Counted from the stretch's first letter, positions 42,270-55,497 are shown. The stretch: 64,000 bases of DNA from Bombyx mori (GCF_030269925.1 NC_085109.1:4774001-4838000); one strand, 5' to 3'. The notes: a model not told the origin generated them from the letters alone. Program-made: numbers and translations.

Positions 42270-45092
42270 TTTTAAGAAACAAGCGACATTTTGATCTGTC
42301 TGGGTATTCGTCGAGTATAAAACACGAGCTGCATGTGTTGATTTTAATAATGAAATGGAAAAGTCAGTCCGAAATAGATTCTAAGCCCTATTCTGATTAT
42401 AGATGTTTTAATCTGAGCTAATGAGTAACGTGGCATAGGCCACCGTGCCGTGTGAAAATAGCCCTCATGGTCCCAAGTTTAAATTTCTCGGTCAAAAAAA
42501 CAAGTTTGCATAAACTTTGATGGATTTTAGGATAATGTAACCATACGTAACACTATACTCTAATATATCAATATGTAACTAACATTTCAAACTATACACG
42601 ACCTTCAGCAATAAAGAGATCGACTTAGAAGATGAACCATCAACATAATGAATAAGCCTTCCCAAAAAATTGGAACCTTGTATTTCAATCATAAAACATT
42701 ACGCAAAAACAACTATTTTTATCGATAAAATTGAAATGATAAAATAGGATATCCCTACATTGAAGACTTTAAATTCTATACGCACGTCCCTACGAAGAAT
42801 CCATCTACATTCCCAGCAAAGTAGGTGTCAAAATATCAGTTACTTTTATTATCAGAATAGCAACTATAATTTATTATGTGCCGGTTTTTGAGTCATGCCA
42901 TATTCATCTAAATCGGGACCGTGAGGAGGTTTGACTTCAATACTTTTTTGTACATACGAATGCAAATGTATTTCAGACATCCCACATTTCAAAATTTATT
43001 TGTTTAATTTATATTATGTATCCGATTTAATAACAAAACAGAAGACATTATAACTAAGCATAAGTTATTTAGATTGGATATTAAAACGATTTGATATTTT
43101 TAACATCACGTAGTTTTACGATTGCATCGTTGATTAAACATTTAAATAGACTTGAATAAGGCAGGTGAGAAATTAAGATTTTGTAGCATTGAAATACGTG
43201 TGACACTTTTAATACAGCGGAAGAAACCATTAGAGCGCGTGAGAAACGTGAAAATGATATTATGTTTTCATTCATACCGTTGAGTTTCTTTAGAAATCTT
43301 GTGTTCGTCTACATTACATTACAACAGTTCAAAATGGAGATAAAACGTTTATGTGATTTATATTTCGTGAACACCATTGATATTAAAATCGCTTACAGTA
43401 TAATGTAGTTAGTGCCTTTCAATTTCCATTACTTTTAGTGTATCGAGAGAGATATATTATACTTTTAAACATTTTCGTAGTGCGTCAGAACTATGCTCTT
43501 TATCGTGGCACAAAGAAACTAACTTTATTCATTAGAGCTGTTTGCTCGTTACTATAATGGCTTCAGTTTAATTTGGACTTTAAGTTCGATAAGTTTTAGC
43601 TCATATTCTAATACTCGAGTCGTTATACGTCCGATGTATCCGTATGGGAACGGACGTTGAAAAAAGGGGCACGACAGGAACACACCTGTCACTGGAGTTG
43701 CCAGTTTCGACGAGAACGAATGAATAGCTGCTCCACACAATGGCTACCCGAAAATTGAATAAAATTTAGATGCTTCTTAAGTATCTTAAGATTGCAGAGG
43801 CCGTAAAATATAAAGTCGAATTTTCGTTTAACAGGTTCGTTACCAAATTATTCTCTGTCTTTAGTTTACAACCGAAAGTAATTTGAGTCCTTTCTTTATC
43901 CTCCAATTGTAAGACCACATCGGGCCAACATACATTTCTTTCACCATAAAAATGGCGATCGTAAAACATCAGCAATTCTTACGCAGAAAAAGTTAGCGTT
44001 TCACACAGAATCGCTATAAACTAGATTACTTTGACGGCTATCAAGTTAATAGCTCCGCTTAATAGGCGTGTCACTTGCTCCAGCGTAGTTACATCATAAC
44101 CAGTTCCAATGGATCAGTCAACAAACTCATTCGCCCACGACCTCCCGCATGCCAAAACTTTAGTATTTAATTCTAATTTCAGATTAATGAGTATGTATTA
44201 ACGATTGTTCTGCATATAATATTGAAGACGGCGAAATGTGTGATCAAAAGAACAATACGCTTGATGAAATAAAACATCGATTGTGTTTTTGAATTGAATC
44301 AAGAGGTGTGTCGATGACACAAAGAGAGAGAGAGATATTTTTTTTTTGGTGCTAGTAGTTTAGTTGCAAATTTTGGTGCTAGTTGTTGAAAAAACGAAAG
44401 GAGTGTAGAAATTAAGACTCGATATTCCGAGGGGACTTGGAATTCTGAGTGGAGTTTTAGTCAACGCCACTGACTTCTGTGTTTGCTCTTTGTCTGTGTA
44501 TTTAATGTGATTTATCACTGGCTATTATTATCATAGACATAAAAAACAAAATTAATAAGGATAAAAAACGCAATTTAACTTAAAACGTTACAGGTCACGC
44601 GCCTACGACAATTCGTTTAAATTCGGGAAAAGAGATGGGGATTCGGGAAATGTGGTTTACTTTAAAAGGTCTCTCGATTAGAATGTTTAGAAAAATGAAG
44701 ATAAAAAATGTACTTGTTCAGAATTTTCCTATTAACAATACATATATTTTTATAAACTTTTCAAGTGAAAAAGATGGCTGGTATTTTTTTTTAACATTGA
44801 TCCTTCTTAATTTCAATATCGGACTTTCTTACCAAAGAGTACCCTTCCTTCATCCGTGGCCTAACAGAAAACGCCCGGCACTCAAATTCATATTTTGTTA
44901 ACACTTTTCCTGCAATAAGCTTCTTTGAAGGTAGAAACCACAACATAATTATGAAGTGAGATAGACATTTTTAATTGCTTTATAAGACGGTGCCCATAAT
45001 AAAAAAGACATGAGGTGGCAATCCTAGGGCCGATCCCTATACTTCGCGCTAGATCAATCTCTAACTAGGTGGCATATTTTAAGTCTCTAGAG
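42270..45092. other. AT-rich DNA, nothing recognised
   Basis: About 2.8 kb with only short open frames lacking domains (for example 43766-43975 and 44635-44901). A short GA run lies near 44325. No known repeats or exons were seen. Confidence 0.45.
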
Positions 45093-45412
45093 CAGTGTTT
45101 CCCAAAGTGGGCCCATTCCCCACAAAGGGGCAATTTGATAATTAAGGGGGGCAATCGCACTAAATTAATATAGAAAATCTATATTACAATTAATTTGAAT
45201 TTCAGTTTTTTATCATATGTTTTGAAATATTATTTACTACTAATATTATTTAGTTCTGATTGATTGTAGAGTTGATTTTGAGTTCTTCCTTCCTTCCTAT
45301 CGTTTATGTTGCTTAATTGAACAAATCAATTTTTTTATGTTTGAAATTATGTATGGCTGGCTTGAATTATAGAAATGTTACAGTGGGGCACAAAAAAGGT
45401 TGAGAAACACTG
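45093..45412. mobile_element. hAT-type MITE with 8-bp target duplication
   Basis: The ends are CAGTGTTTCCCAAAG (left) and the inverted CAGTGTTTCTCAACC (right). The flanks are the palindromic CTCTAGAG at 45085-45092 and 45413-45420. The interior is AT-rich and noncoding. It belongs to a different family from 22806-23133, though the termini are related. Confidence 0.92.
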
Positions 45413-46217
45413 CTCTAGAGTATATGAAAGAATCTATAGATTTTATCTGTACATTTACGTACGGAAATTAACGAAAAATTTACGACTTCGATCTGATATC
45501 TAGATGATTTATCTTTGCTATATGGCCGATTTAATATATGTACTCGAATATTTCCCAGTCAATTTACTCGTTTACTCCAATAAAAAAACTATGATATTTT
45601 AATGGGTCTACTAAAACACTGTTTTACTATTATTAGCTTTTTTTTTCAAATCATACGATGTCAAAGTTGTATAAACATTGAAATTTATACCTCTTTTTAC
45701 GAGTCGGTCATAAAGATATGAATTAATTAAACATAGAACATATCGACCGTAATCAGAAATTTAGTAACCCTAGTTCCAATAGCGGCTCAGAATTTTTGTG
45801 ACTTATTTTTTTAAATTGCTTTTGATGGGAAGACAGACTAACCCAGCAGTTTGAAAAGGTTATCAGAGGCCATAGACATACCGACATGAATGCCACCTCT
45901 CTTTAGACGTAAGTCAGGGTCTATAAGACAATTAAACTACGGAAGGCACGAAAGCTTTGGTATCGAAAGCCTATTTAGCCAATTACTTAATGTCGCTTAC
46001 ATTTCTAGAACATTTATTCCTAAAATACTTAAATGTTACATTTAAATAAAATGAGATCCTATTATACAAATAAAAGATTACATAAAATTTTATTGGTAGA
46101 AGCTCCAGAATTTCCTGAATATATGATTGAATCGAAACCTCATAATTGTTCAGCAGTGCACGAGCGCTTGTGAAAAAAGCAACTCTAAAGTTAAATAGGT
46201 GGAAGTTAATAAACACA
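45413..46217. other. AT-rich DNA with a decayed Bm1
   Basis: About 45808-45916 resembles a heavily diverged minus-strand Bm1 3' part (AAATTGCTTTTGATGGGAAG, GAGGCCATAGACAT). No gene is seen. Confidence 0.4.
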
Positions 46218-46223
46218 AAATAT

Positions 46224-46499
46224 GAGGCCGTCAGCGCAAAAGTGGCCTGAGCCTACCGTAGTTATAATGGAGCAATGAAGTTTAAGTTTACATGAATTTG
46301 AATTTGAGTAGGTAAAAAAATAATACACGCAAAAATAATGTTTACAATGCCATCTGTTATATGGGTGAAGCCATGGATAGGCCGGTTTTGCATCAAAATT
46401 TATTGAATTTTAAATAAATTGCATTATACATAATATGTTTGATTATTATTATTGATTAGACAAAATTGTGGGTTAGGCCACTTTTGCGCTAACGGCCTC
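46224..46499. mobile_element. TIR MITE with 6-bp target duplication
   Basis: The left end is GAGGCCGTCAGCGCAAAAGT and the right end is its inverse, ACTTTTGCGCTAACGGCCTC, giving about 25-bp terminal repeats with one mismatch. AAATAT flanks both sides (46218-46223 and 46500-46505). Noncoding interior. The superfamily is not assigned. Confidence 0.85.
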
Positions 46500-46505
46500 A
46501 AATAT

Positions 46506-47147
46506 ACTACTAACTAATAACTACTAAGTATAGCATTACAAAAAAATGGCATTTCCTACTATTTTGCACAATTGATACTACACAAAAACATAAAACCTCA
46601 GACAACGCAATAGAACGATCGATTAGTTAAAAGAAAATAAAGAATACTTCGTTCACCGCACCAAGTAAAAAAACTCGTTCAAATAACTCTTGGCAGTCTT
46701 TTTAACTTGTCAGATGGGTGCCGCTGTTTGACTCCGTCATTATATAAAATCTCAGTAATGACTAATCATCAAAGGTTATTTGCCCAGTTAACTTGCCAGA
46801 AGGCAGAGCTCCTGAGGATACATTTAAGCACGGACTCTTAGTAGTAGGAATATAAGTAATATGTAATTTTAGGCCATAGTATTCTTAACATAAGCGGCCT
46901 TTAATAACAATATGAACATTGAACTATTGGTCCCAGTTCCCCATCTGCTGTCCGTACTGGCTTTATCCTCATTTAATTTTTCTACCAGTATTTGCTATTC
47001 CTTCCTTGAATGGTAGTAGTTGGGTTTTTTGACCGCGACCAGAATCCTAGGATCGCCCTGGTTATTTATCAACGTATGTGCTCTATTTTGTAGGGTACGA
47101 TTATCATTTTTCCAATTTGTAAATGTCCCATATGCAAAAATGCAAAA
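46506..47147. other. AT-rich DNA, nothing recognised
   Basis: No open frame, repeat family or RNA gene was recognised. Confidence 0.4.
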
Positions 47148-47308
47148 TTTTTTTTTTTTCCTACCTATTCGCTACTAGTCTAAGGGGCTATTCCAGATAC
47201 GCTCGGATGGGTAGGAGTTCTCACGGGCTCAACCTAAAAGAATTTGCTGACACTAGCCCTAGCAAGAGCGGTGCTTCGCAGAATCTACCACCGGATCGGA
47301 ATCACGAG
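47148..47308 (-). mobile_element. LINE 3' tail (BMC1-like), diverged
   Basis: T-run, CCTACCTATTCGCTACTAG and the conserved TAGCAAGAGCGGTGCTTCGC and CTACCACCGGATCGGAA blocks. Confidence 0.82.
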
Positions 47309-49666
47309 TGTCAAAACTAAAAGGCGAAGCCCAAATGCCATTATTCCGTTTCTACAGGTGCTTTAAAGATTATTTTTAAATAATCCCATTATCAACATTT
47401 TAGCTTGGCACCTGCTTCCACTGGAGTAGAGTAGTGAGCTCTCCTTGACTGTGTTTCCCGAGAACTATGATATCTTCAGCTTCAAACCATATTTGAAAAA
47501 GTTTAAAGCCGTTCTGCTTGCTATGCTCCTGGCATTGCTGATGTCGATAAGCATAAAACTCATACATGAAAAAATTCAAAAGGCCTCAGTCGAAAAGACT
47601 AGATTCGTAATCACAAAAACCATGAATTAAAAATGTTCGATTTATGAAATGAATAAAATATGCGCATTAGATTAAACCGTATACATACACGTAATTAAAA
47701 AAAAGTATGTTGTTACTCGAATAATCGTAAATAAAATGGAAGAACACTCAATTCTCAACGGGACCGAGTCGAACGTACAAAAAATTTACATAATTTCGCG
47801 TTTATTATTTATGTAAATTGCAAACTTCTCAGTTAATATTTCGGTTTTTATTTCGGCAATTTGCGCCACGCAAGGGCAAGTGCTTCAAGAAAAGAAAAAA
47901 AACACTAAAGTGAACGGTAGCCGTTTATGAATGCGGCCATTCTGTTTCCTCTAAACACATGTCGAGGATATCCGTTGGCAAAGCAATAAGGGGTCATTAT
48001 GTGCAAAGTAATTCATACTTTTTGCTTCGTCTTCATGAACATAAATTGTAGACTTGATCTTGAAAGTTATCGCGTGACGGAAGCAGACAGACATTCAACC
48101 ATTAAATTTGAGATTGGCGCTTAAAATGGACAATAATTAACAGCGGCTTCGGCTACTTTAAATAACTGAATTCATCTATCTTTTATTAGAGAGATAACAT
48201 TAATGACGGATTGACCGGATTTACATTTTGACATATTTTTAATTATAGCTCATTTTCGCTTTATTATCCCAATCAAAATATTATTACAGCATGTTATTGC
48301 TATGGATTTAAACAAATTGGGATAAGATTTACGACTCCACTTGTATAGCTATTAGGTGTTTTTGTTTCTTTTAATGCCAAATACAATGTGCGATTTGTTC
48401 TTTTTAAATATATCGTGGTAAGTTTTTTCTTAAATTTAAATAAAGTAAAATATTACCTAACACAATAGCACGTGGTCGCAGGAAGAGCAACCAATACTAA
48501 CATTAAAAGGATTTGAACTGGAGACGCTAAAAATAACTAATTACTCAACCAAGCATACGTTTATAACCTAAACAGAGAGTAAACATTTGTAAACAGAAGT
48601 AAACTAGTTCCAGTTACAATGAGTTGTATGCATGAATCAGGGGCGTCCATTTGTAAAGATAAAGAAACCTGTTAATCATCCACTTCCTCCGTAAAGAGAT
48701 TAAAACGAACACGAAAATGTAATTGGTTCGACTAAACCAACTGTATACATTACAGAAACAAGCCACGGAAGTTTTGGTGTATCGCTTTTGGGACGAGAGC
48801 CCCAAGTGACGGGAGTCACTCACGAGGTGAGTTGGAATTGAAATTATAACATTCGTTTCTAACGTAATTCATGAAAGACAGCCGAAGAGCAACACCACAA
48901 TTCTTTTATACATGTAAATATAAATAATAAAAACGTACATAGCAGGAATAAATCACACAGAAAATAGAGGGTAGTTTTGAATAGTTTTTTATACTGTAGC
49001 AGAAGCTTCACTTTCATTTACATTACTGGTTTTCTCTAACTATAACGATACCGAAACTTGAACAAGTAACTAATTGCATTCATTAATTCGTTTACTATAT
49101 AGTTATTATGGGTTTTCTATACAGTCGTACAAAGTTAACTGCGTTGGCGCGAAAAGTATAGATACATTAATGGCCCTACATTTAAGCTAATAAAATAATT
49201 AGGAACATAGCCTATTTATTACCTGTTTCAAAAGCTACATTTGTTGAAACATAAAGGCAAACCCCAACGCTTCATTACATTTATTATTATTATACATAAT
49301 ATAATGTATAATACAGTTTCATATAAAGGCACATTCAACTAACAAATGGCGGAGATCAGTCAAGTTCACGGCATGATTCGACCGGTCATGACATGTCTTC
49401 AGGCCATCTGATGTTATGAAATAAACACGTGACTCATTGTCTGACACTAAAGTTCATTATTCGTTAATTTGTGTTCTTTAAGTGTTAGTGATAAACCTTC
49501 AACAGACATTCGTATAAGAACGATCTCATGTTTGAATTATGACCATGTGAATTTCAACGAACCGAGAGCTGTACTTACTTGATAAAAAATGTATTTAGCA
49601 TTTGACTTCAAGTATTAACAATGAATTAATCCTGTAGACGAAATGGTGACAGATTTTAAATCAATA
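47309..49666. other. AT-rich DNA with one small membrane-type open frame
   Basis: A 61-codon plus-strand frame at 47445-47630 contains a hydrophobic run (AVLLAMLLALLMSISI) but has no supporting gene context. The rest is unrecognised. Confidence 0.35.
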
Positions 49667-49873
49667 CATAGTATAAAACAAAGTCGCTTTCTCTGTCCCT
49701 ATATCCCTATGTATGCTTAAATCTTTAAAACTACGCAACGGATTTTCAGGCGGTTTTTTTTAATAGATAGAGTGATTGAAGAGGAAGGTTTTTAAGTATA
49801 ATAACATCCATTAAATAGTGAAGAAATCAAAAATAAATTACTGATTCCGAAGCGAAGCGAGGGCAGGTCGCTA
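49667..49873 (+). mobile_element. Helitron-like element (third family)
   Basis: A sequence well known in Lepidoptera, with AACAAAGTCGCTTTCTCTGT, AAACTACGCAACGGATTTTC and ATAGATAGAGTGATTGAAGA, ending GCGAAGCGAGGGCAGGTCG and CTAG followed by T. The 5' boundary is approximate. A truncated inverted relative lies at 36997-37135. Confidence 0.6.
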
Positions 49874-50280
49874 GTATGCTATAAAACTGCTATGATAAAG
49901 TTACTACATGTTGTGTAAATCTAACATTTTAACCTTCACTGGTCTAAAGTATTTTCCCGATTGATCCAAATTATTTGAGTGAATTTCAGAAATTGCTCCT
50001 TACCACGATGACAAGTAACTGTTATAATAACATTATATACCTACCCCAAATTCAAAGTGGAAATCCGTTAACAAAAGCAAAAGTAATTCGGTGCGCCACA
50101 GTGAATGCAATAGGTATTCGCGAACAGGAAAACATTCGAACGTGTATGTACTTTACCCTCTCAAACATAAGGGCTCTCCAAAACAGCGTACAATTCGTAA
50201 CAGAAGCGGAAGGGGACACTTTATTGCTAACATTAATTCCCTGGATTTCTCTATACGCACTGTGAGGAAAGAAATATAGT
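49874..50280. other. AT-rich DNA, nothing recognised
   Basis: A 96-codon plus-strand frame (49975-50265) has no recognisable domain and is overlapped by equally long frames on other phases. Confidence 0.35.
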
Positions 50281-50690
50281 TGCAAAATCAGTTCAGAAGT
50301 TTAAATTTTGCTTCCTCCTCCTCCTTGCGTCGATAATCCTCAGTGCTGAGGGTCGTGGCCTCCTCTAATCACTTTCTCCTGCATCATCTTGCGCCATTCC
50401 TGCCTGTCCTCGGCTATGTGGATAGCAACGTGGACTGAGGTATTGAGAGTGGAGCGTATTTGGTCCGACCAGCGCATTGGATTTCTGCCTCTGTGCCTTC
50501 TCCCGCATACCTTGCCTGTCACCAGCAGCTTCTCCAGATTGTCACCTCTCTTTCTGGCGATATGTCCAAAGAACTCGAAACTCCTCCGTGCGCATGTAGT
50601 GCTGAGGCGCATTGGAGTCTTGAGCTCGGTAAGAATGGATTCGTTGGTTCTGTGTTTTGTCCAACGATTTTTTTAAAATTTTGCTTAGTA
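50281..50690 (-). pseudogene. RTE-like LINE, ORF C-terminus and 3' end (5'-truncated)
   Basis: The minus-strand frame reads KHRTNESILTEL, then RLSTTCARRSFEFFGHIARK, NLEKLLVTGKV, RWSDQIR, AEDRQEWRKMM and ends GGHDPQH plus stop at 50340. This is the familiar C-terminus of lepidopteran endonuclease-reverse transcriptase LINEs. After the stop comes a short UTR and an AGG repeat tail (GGAGGAGGAGG). The upstream endonuclease and RT parts are missing, so it is dead on arrival. Confidence 0.82.
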
Positions 50691-52972
50691 ATTGTTTTAA
50701 ACATTGTTATAACGTCTTCTGACAACATTTTTCACACATAATGACTTCCAGATATTTCGATCGTTGTAAGCATTATGATTACGAGTAGACTGAAGACTGC
50801 GGCTAGAAGGAGCCGGCATATCTGTCTACCCACTTTCTAGTCCGTTTTAGGTGTTACCTACTACTAGAACTTGATGACTCATCTCGACCCTTCGTCTTTA
50901 GATATCGCGATTTTCGTGGTATTCCTTATCGTAGTCACACTAATTTAAATTACATACAACTTACATATGATTTGAGATACACGCTATAAAATCGAGCTAC
51001 TATTAACAAAATTGTTTTTTTAACTGACGTCGATTGATATACCTGACCTTTGATCATTACCGTACTTAAAACTTTCGGACTGTGGAACTCGAAGTATTTT
51101 CACACCGACATGCGAAAATCAATAGATACGGCATAACTAAAAAATGTATGTGCGAATCTCACTTTCGTCTTCATTCCGTAAATATCATACGATTATGATA
51201 TTTCACGGCATCGAACGTCGAACATAGGTACTTATAGCAAACGTTTCATACGAATTCCTGTCTAATATTTTTCTTAGTAACTTTATAAAATATTACTTAA
51301 ACGAGCCTTAGTTGTACTATAAATAAGGCATAGACAAAAGACAAGATAGAACTAGTGCCACCCGCCGGTCAGACCTCTTTAAGAATATAGATTGTAAAAA
51401 GGTAATAAACGGCTACCGGTACATAAAGTTTGTTTTTCTACTTTGGCAAGCATGAGCGTGATGATGACGCGATGTCGTTAGCATTGCTGACGTCACGCTT
51501 TTTAAAAACAAACATGGTATCGTCTCTCCATCACATACATTTTACAATTACACTAAAGTGGTAAGAAAAAACAGATACGCTAGAATCATTTACAATTTGA
51601 TCAGTTGAAATAATGTCTTACTTTCCGAGATATTTTGGGGATCCCTATTGAATAATCTTTTACCCTTATCGATTTACAGATATTTTCCTTTGAATTAAAA
51701 TTATATGAGTTCATGTAAATCCGAGATTTGATCGTATCGCGAAACGAACGACGCAAAAAAGTAATTTGAATATCAATGCGAAGACAATGCTTATATAAAA
51801 ATACCTTTTACATAGTTTCTTTATTACGTAGATACGGGTTTCGTGTGTTCGGTAATTGTGATTCTAAAGCACGTTCACTTCAAATGTTCTGACTTTGAAT
51901 TTTAAATAAGCACACTAGAATTCGATATATCAACTCATATAAATGCATTTCGTTTAAGATGTAGGTTTTATCTCTATTCATCAGAGTTGGAATAATATTC
52001 TAATTCAACTGATGTTTCGACGTAATGTCTCCATTGGCTCCAGTAAACGTTAACATCGGTCTGCGAGGTCAGCAGTATTTATTGGTTTTAAAACAAAAGG
52101 ACTCGCGATTAAATATTATGTTACATGCGAATTGTGCCCTTACGAAAAAGTGAGAGGAACCTCAAACACGTTTCTGATCGATGTTTGATCTAGAAAATTC
52201 TGAGGCTACTTCTATAATCTAGACACTCATAGGGACGGCATTTTCACTAACCTTCACCATTCGAAGCAATGTTGAGGCATCATCCTTGTTATAATTAACA
52301 CCTCAGACACTCCCACGGAGTGTTTCCAAATACGCGGCCGCATGGGAAACATTTTGTTTGATCTCCTTGATGTTTTAACGTAGGATGTTCAGAGTTTGAA
52401 AACTACTTTATTGAAACACAAGACAGAAACGGGGCTATCTTTAATTCGATCGTAACAGATCGACTGTATAAAGTTTAGAGGTGTGAAACTGATCGGTTAT
52501 TTCCTATGTTAACTTTATAAATAAAAACAAAAAAATATATACTAGTTCTAAAACGGATAAAGTTTTTCTTTTGTTATTTGAACAAACAAACGTTGAATAA
52601 ATTTACTCAACAAATCCTATAGTTCGTTTTAAAACTGGAAACAATAATGGCGGGCGGTAGGGTTGACCTTTATTTAGTACGCTCACAGCAGCTGACTGTT
52701 GGGGTTAATTTAAATATAGACGTTAACTTTAATACGAAACTACATAATTATTTAGAAACTTTTGGGTTTTTATTTTTTATTAGCATAGACGACGGGCAAA
52801 CGAAATACTTACTTCAGCTAATGCTATACGGTTTCCAGGGTCAATACCATGAATCGTAACGTTCCCATTAGGAAAATGTAATCTAGTTAGAGGATTAGTG
52901 GAATTAGGATAATCACCATCCTGCTATTCAGAACCCAATATTTGATTTTTCACAACAGAATTAGGCTTTATC
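50691..52972. other. AT-rich DNA, nothing recognised
   Basis: About 2.3 kb with short open frames only (for example 52647-52859, no domain). No repeat family or exon was recognised. Confidence 0.45.
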
Positions 52973-53212
52973 ACTGGTGGTAGGACCTCTTGGGAGTCCG
53001 CACGGGTAGCTACCACCACCCCGCCTCCGCCGTGAAGCAGTAATGCGTTTCGGTTCGAAGGGTGGGGTAGCCGTTGTAACTATACTGAGACCGTAGAACT
53101 TATATCTCGAGGTGGGTGACGCATTTACGTTGTAGATGTCTATGGGCTCCAGTAACCACTTAACACCAGGTGGGCTGTGAGCTCGTCCACCCATCTAAGC
53201 AATAAAAAAAAG
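52973..53212 (+). mobile_element. Bm1: Bm1 SINE, 5'-truncated
   Basis: ACTGGTGGTAGGACCTCTTG through the body to CATCTAAGCAATAAAAAAAA; a 6-base deletion in the CCTATTTCTGCC block. Confidence 0.92.
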
Positions 53213-53475
53213 ACAGGACGATAAAAAAAAAATTATTAGGGGTCTACTAACAGACAGATAATGCGTAGATAATATGACTTATTAGGAGTCTAGTATAAAA
53301 GCGAAGGGCTTTTCGCATTTAAGAGACTTGTTAAATAGTAGATATTAAATATTATAAATTATTTCGTCGTGGTATCACTTTCGTTTTACGTATTGAGATA
53401 AGTACGATCGTTTTAAAACAAATATGTGGGTAGGTGCGTAATTCATTTGAAAAATCAAGAACTGAAAAAAGTACT

Positions 53476-53530
53476 TCTCCTTCTCCTTGCTTCGATTTCC
53501 TCAATGCTTAGGGTCGTGACCACTTCCACA
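53476..53530 (-). mobile_element. RTE-like LINE 3' UTR fragment
   Basis: On the minus strand it reads GGTCACGACCCTAAGCATTG and then GAAGCAAGGAGAAGGAGAAG. It matches the end of the element at 50281-50690, including the last coding codons. Confidence 0.6.
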
Positions 53531-53809
53531 CAACAAGAGTTTATTGTGGATCACTCTACGCAATTTGTTTGAAATGTTTATACATATATAATATACATAT
53601 ACATACACACGCATATGTTTCTGATCAGCAGACGATTTTGCTGCCCACCTGGGATTAGCTTGAATAACGCTGCATGAAGTCGAAATCTTATTTGTATTGT
53701 ATGTACAACGGCAGACCTACCCTTCTATTCGGAACGCCTGACTGGTTTTCGGTTCGGAACGCGTGTGATACTATACGCCCTAACAGCAACCCATGTTCTA
53801 TTAATAATA

Positions 53810-53918
53810 GGTTGGGGAAAAAGTATTTTCGCATACATACTTTAGTTAATTGTAAATAAACTATATTAATTTTTTTTGTGAATTTTCTTAAAAATGCGAG
53901 GAAATATTTTCCCCAACC
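53810..53918. mobile_element. mariner-type MITE with TA duplication
   Basis: 109 bp with inverted ends GGTTGGGGAAAAAGTATTTT and AAATATTTTCCCCAACC, flanked by TA on both sides. The flanks themselves extend the palindrome (TAATAATA and TATTATTA). The interior is noncoding. Confidence 0.8.
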
Positions 53919-54031
53919 TATTATTAGAAATCTGAAAGTTTCTTTATTTTTATATTTGTCCTTCAGAAAGAAGCAACAGATTGACATGATATATATATAT
54001 TTTTTAAATCCTTCTTCTTTCTCTTCTCAGG

Positions 54032-54288
54032 TTTTTTTTCTTCCTACTTAAGCTGATGGTCAACAGAGACCACGTCAGCGTCACCGGGCGAGTAGGTGAG
54101 TCCACGGGGCCTGACGTTGTTGCTAACACAAACCCTAGCAAGAGCCGTGCTTCGCAGAATCTACCACCGGATCGGAAACGCGATCCACTGAGAAGATCCG
54201 GCGAGAAACTCAGTGGGCTGTGTCTGTGGGTTAATTTACTTGCCGAGCCCTTCGTCACAAGGGACGGGTTCGACGAGAACGATGATCG
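54032..54288 (-). mobile_element. LINE 3' end (BMC1-like)
   Basis: T-run, CTTCCTACTTAAGCTGATGG, the conserved UTR and part of the ORF2 C-terminal coding end (CGAGCCCTTCGTCACAAGGG). Confidence 0.85.
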
Positions 54289-54640
54289 AAAATTCGGTCT
54301 TCGATCAGGAGAGCGACATCGACTAACTATTATTCCCGAAAAGTCGTATCTCTACCACAGGAAATTACACTAACGCTTTTCCTTGACCACGCTGACGAAG
54401 ACACGGGTAAATCCACTAAAAATATAATTGAGTACGTCAACATCAAAAAGTACACAAGTTCAGCTGAATCCGCGTGACAACAGTAAGATAGAACGCTTAA
54501 TAAGCTCCATAATTAGCATATAATTATGCTGGTGTCCATTATTCCCATGTAAAACACGTAAGTACCTACTTCCTACCTATTTAACTGGTTCGTGAGTCAG
54601 ACCCGCACGTATTTAGGTATGCAATGAAAACTAAAAATAC

Positions 54641-54763
54641 CTCGTTATTGAGACTCGCTGAGGTCGAGGCCGTGCCATACAAACTCGCGGAGTCAACGCC
54701 ACCGCGGCAATGTGACCATCCTTTCATACTATCGTGATGCCTGATCGTCCTTCTGTTATTCAT
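54641..54763 (-). CDS. Candidate first coding exon of an unidentified gene
   Basis: ATG (54761-54763) with A at -3 starts 41 codons that end exactly in phase 0 at GAG before GTATTT (54639-54640 is the GT). The peptide includes RRTIRHHDSMKGW and VDSASLYGTASTSASLNNE. The DNA is much more GC-rich and codon-like than its surroundings. The donor is only moderate. I recognise no domain, and no partner exon was found. Confidence 0.35.
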
Positions 54764-54787
54764 ATTGGATTTCTACATTTCAGTGCT

Positions 54788-54866
54788 TTTTTTTTATTGC
54801 TTAGATTAGACCTTAGATTAGACTTGCTTAGACCTCGCAAGAGGTCCTGCCACCAGTAATTAAGCT
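54788..54866 (-). mobile_element. Bm1: Bm1 SINE, internally deleted remnant
   Basis: T-run and TTATTGCTTAGATT at one end and AGAGGTCCTGCCACCAGTAA at the other, with most of the body lost and a short repeat of TTAGATTAGAC between. Confidence 0.75.
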
Positions 54867-55497
54867 CTTGGTTGAAAAAAAACATAAATAATTCCGCGAC
54901 CTGATTCTAATAGCTCACATACGAGCTCTTCAGCCTTGAACTCTCGTTCTACTATTAGTGTTATGCATTTATTAACCACGTGACTAAAATAGATTTTAAT
55001 CGTATCTTAACCCGTAAAACCTAAGTAAATAAATAAGCATACCTAATGGTAATACAAATATTCCTACCGTTTACTGAAATTTCAATGAATGAAGAATGCG
55101 CAAAATCTTTTAGGTTTTTATAAGCAAAGTGAATAGTTGTAACAGTAATGTGTCGGAAACGATTTCTTTTTTAAATTCTAACAAAAAAATCTATCCAATA
55201 TTTTCGAGAAGTCATTGTCACCGTGCGCAACAGGAAGTCTCTGTTTAACTTATCTGGATGGCGCGGCCAGTATCGGAGGTGTTTACCTGCCCCAAAATTT
55301 CTATGGAAACTGCCCGCCCAATTACAATATTTTTACAATAGATTAAAGAAAACAATGCAAAGTACCCTGAGGGCATGATAGGTTTAAAGTTCACATTATT
55401 TTAACACCTGCACAGAATAGTAGATTATACTAAGATTAAATTACTATGACTAAAAATTGTGCAATAAGTATAAAAATGCAAATTTCTTATTTACGTC
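54867..55497. other. AT-rich DNA, nothing recognised
   Basis: No open frame, repeat family or RNA gene was recognised. Confidence 0.4.

Noticed and set aside
50091..50741. Several plus-strand frames of 60-95 codons
   Set aside because: They are shadows of the minus-strand RTE-like coding end or low-complexity sequence.
54056..54373. 105-codon plus-strand frame
   Set aside because: Antisense to a BMC1-like 3' UTR; similar antisense frames appear in other tail copies.
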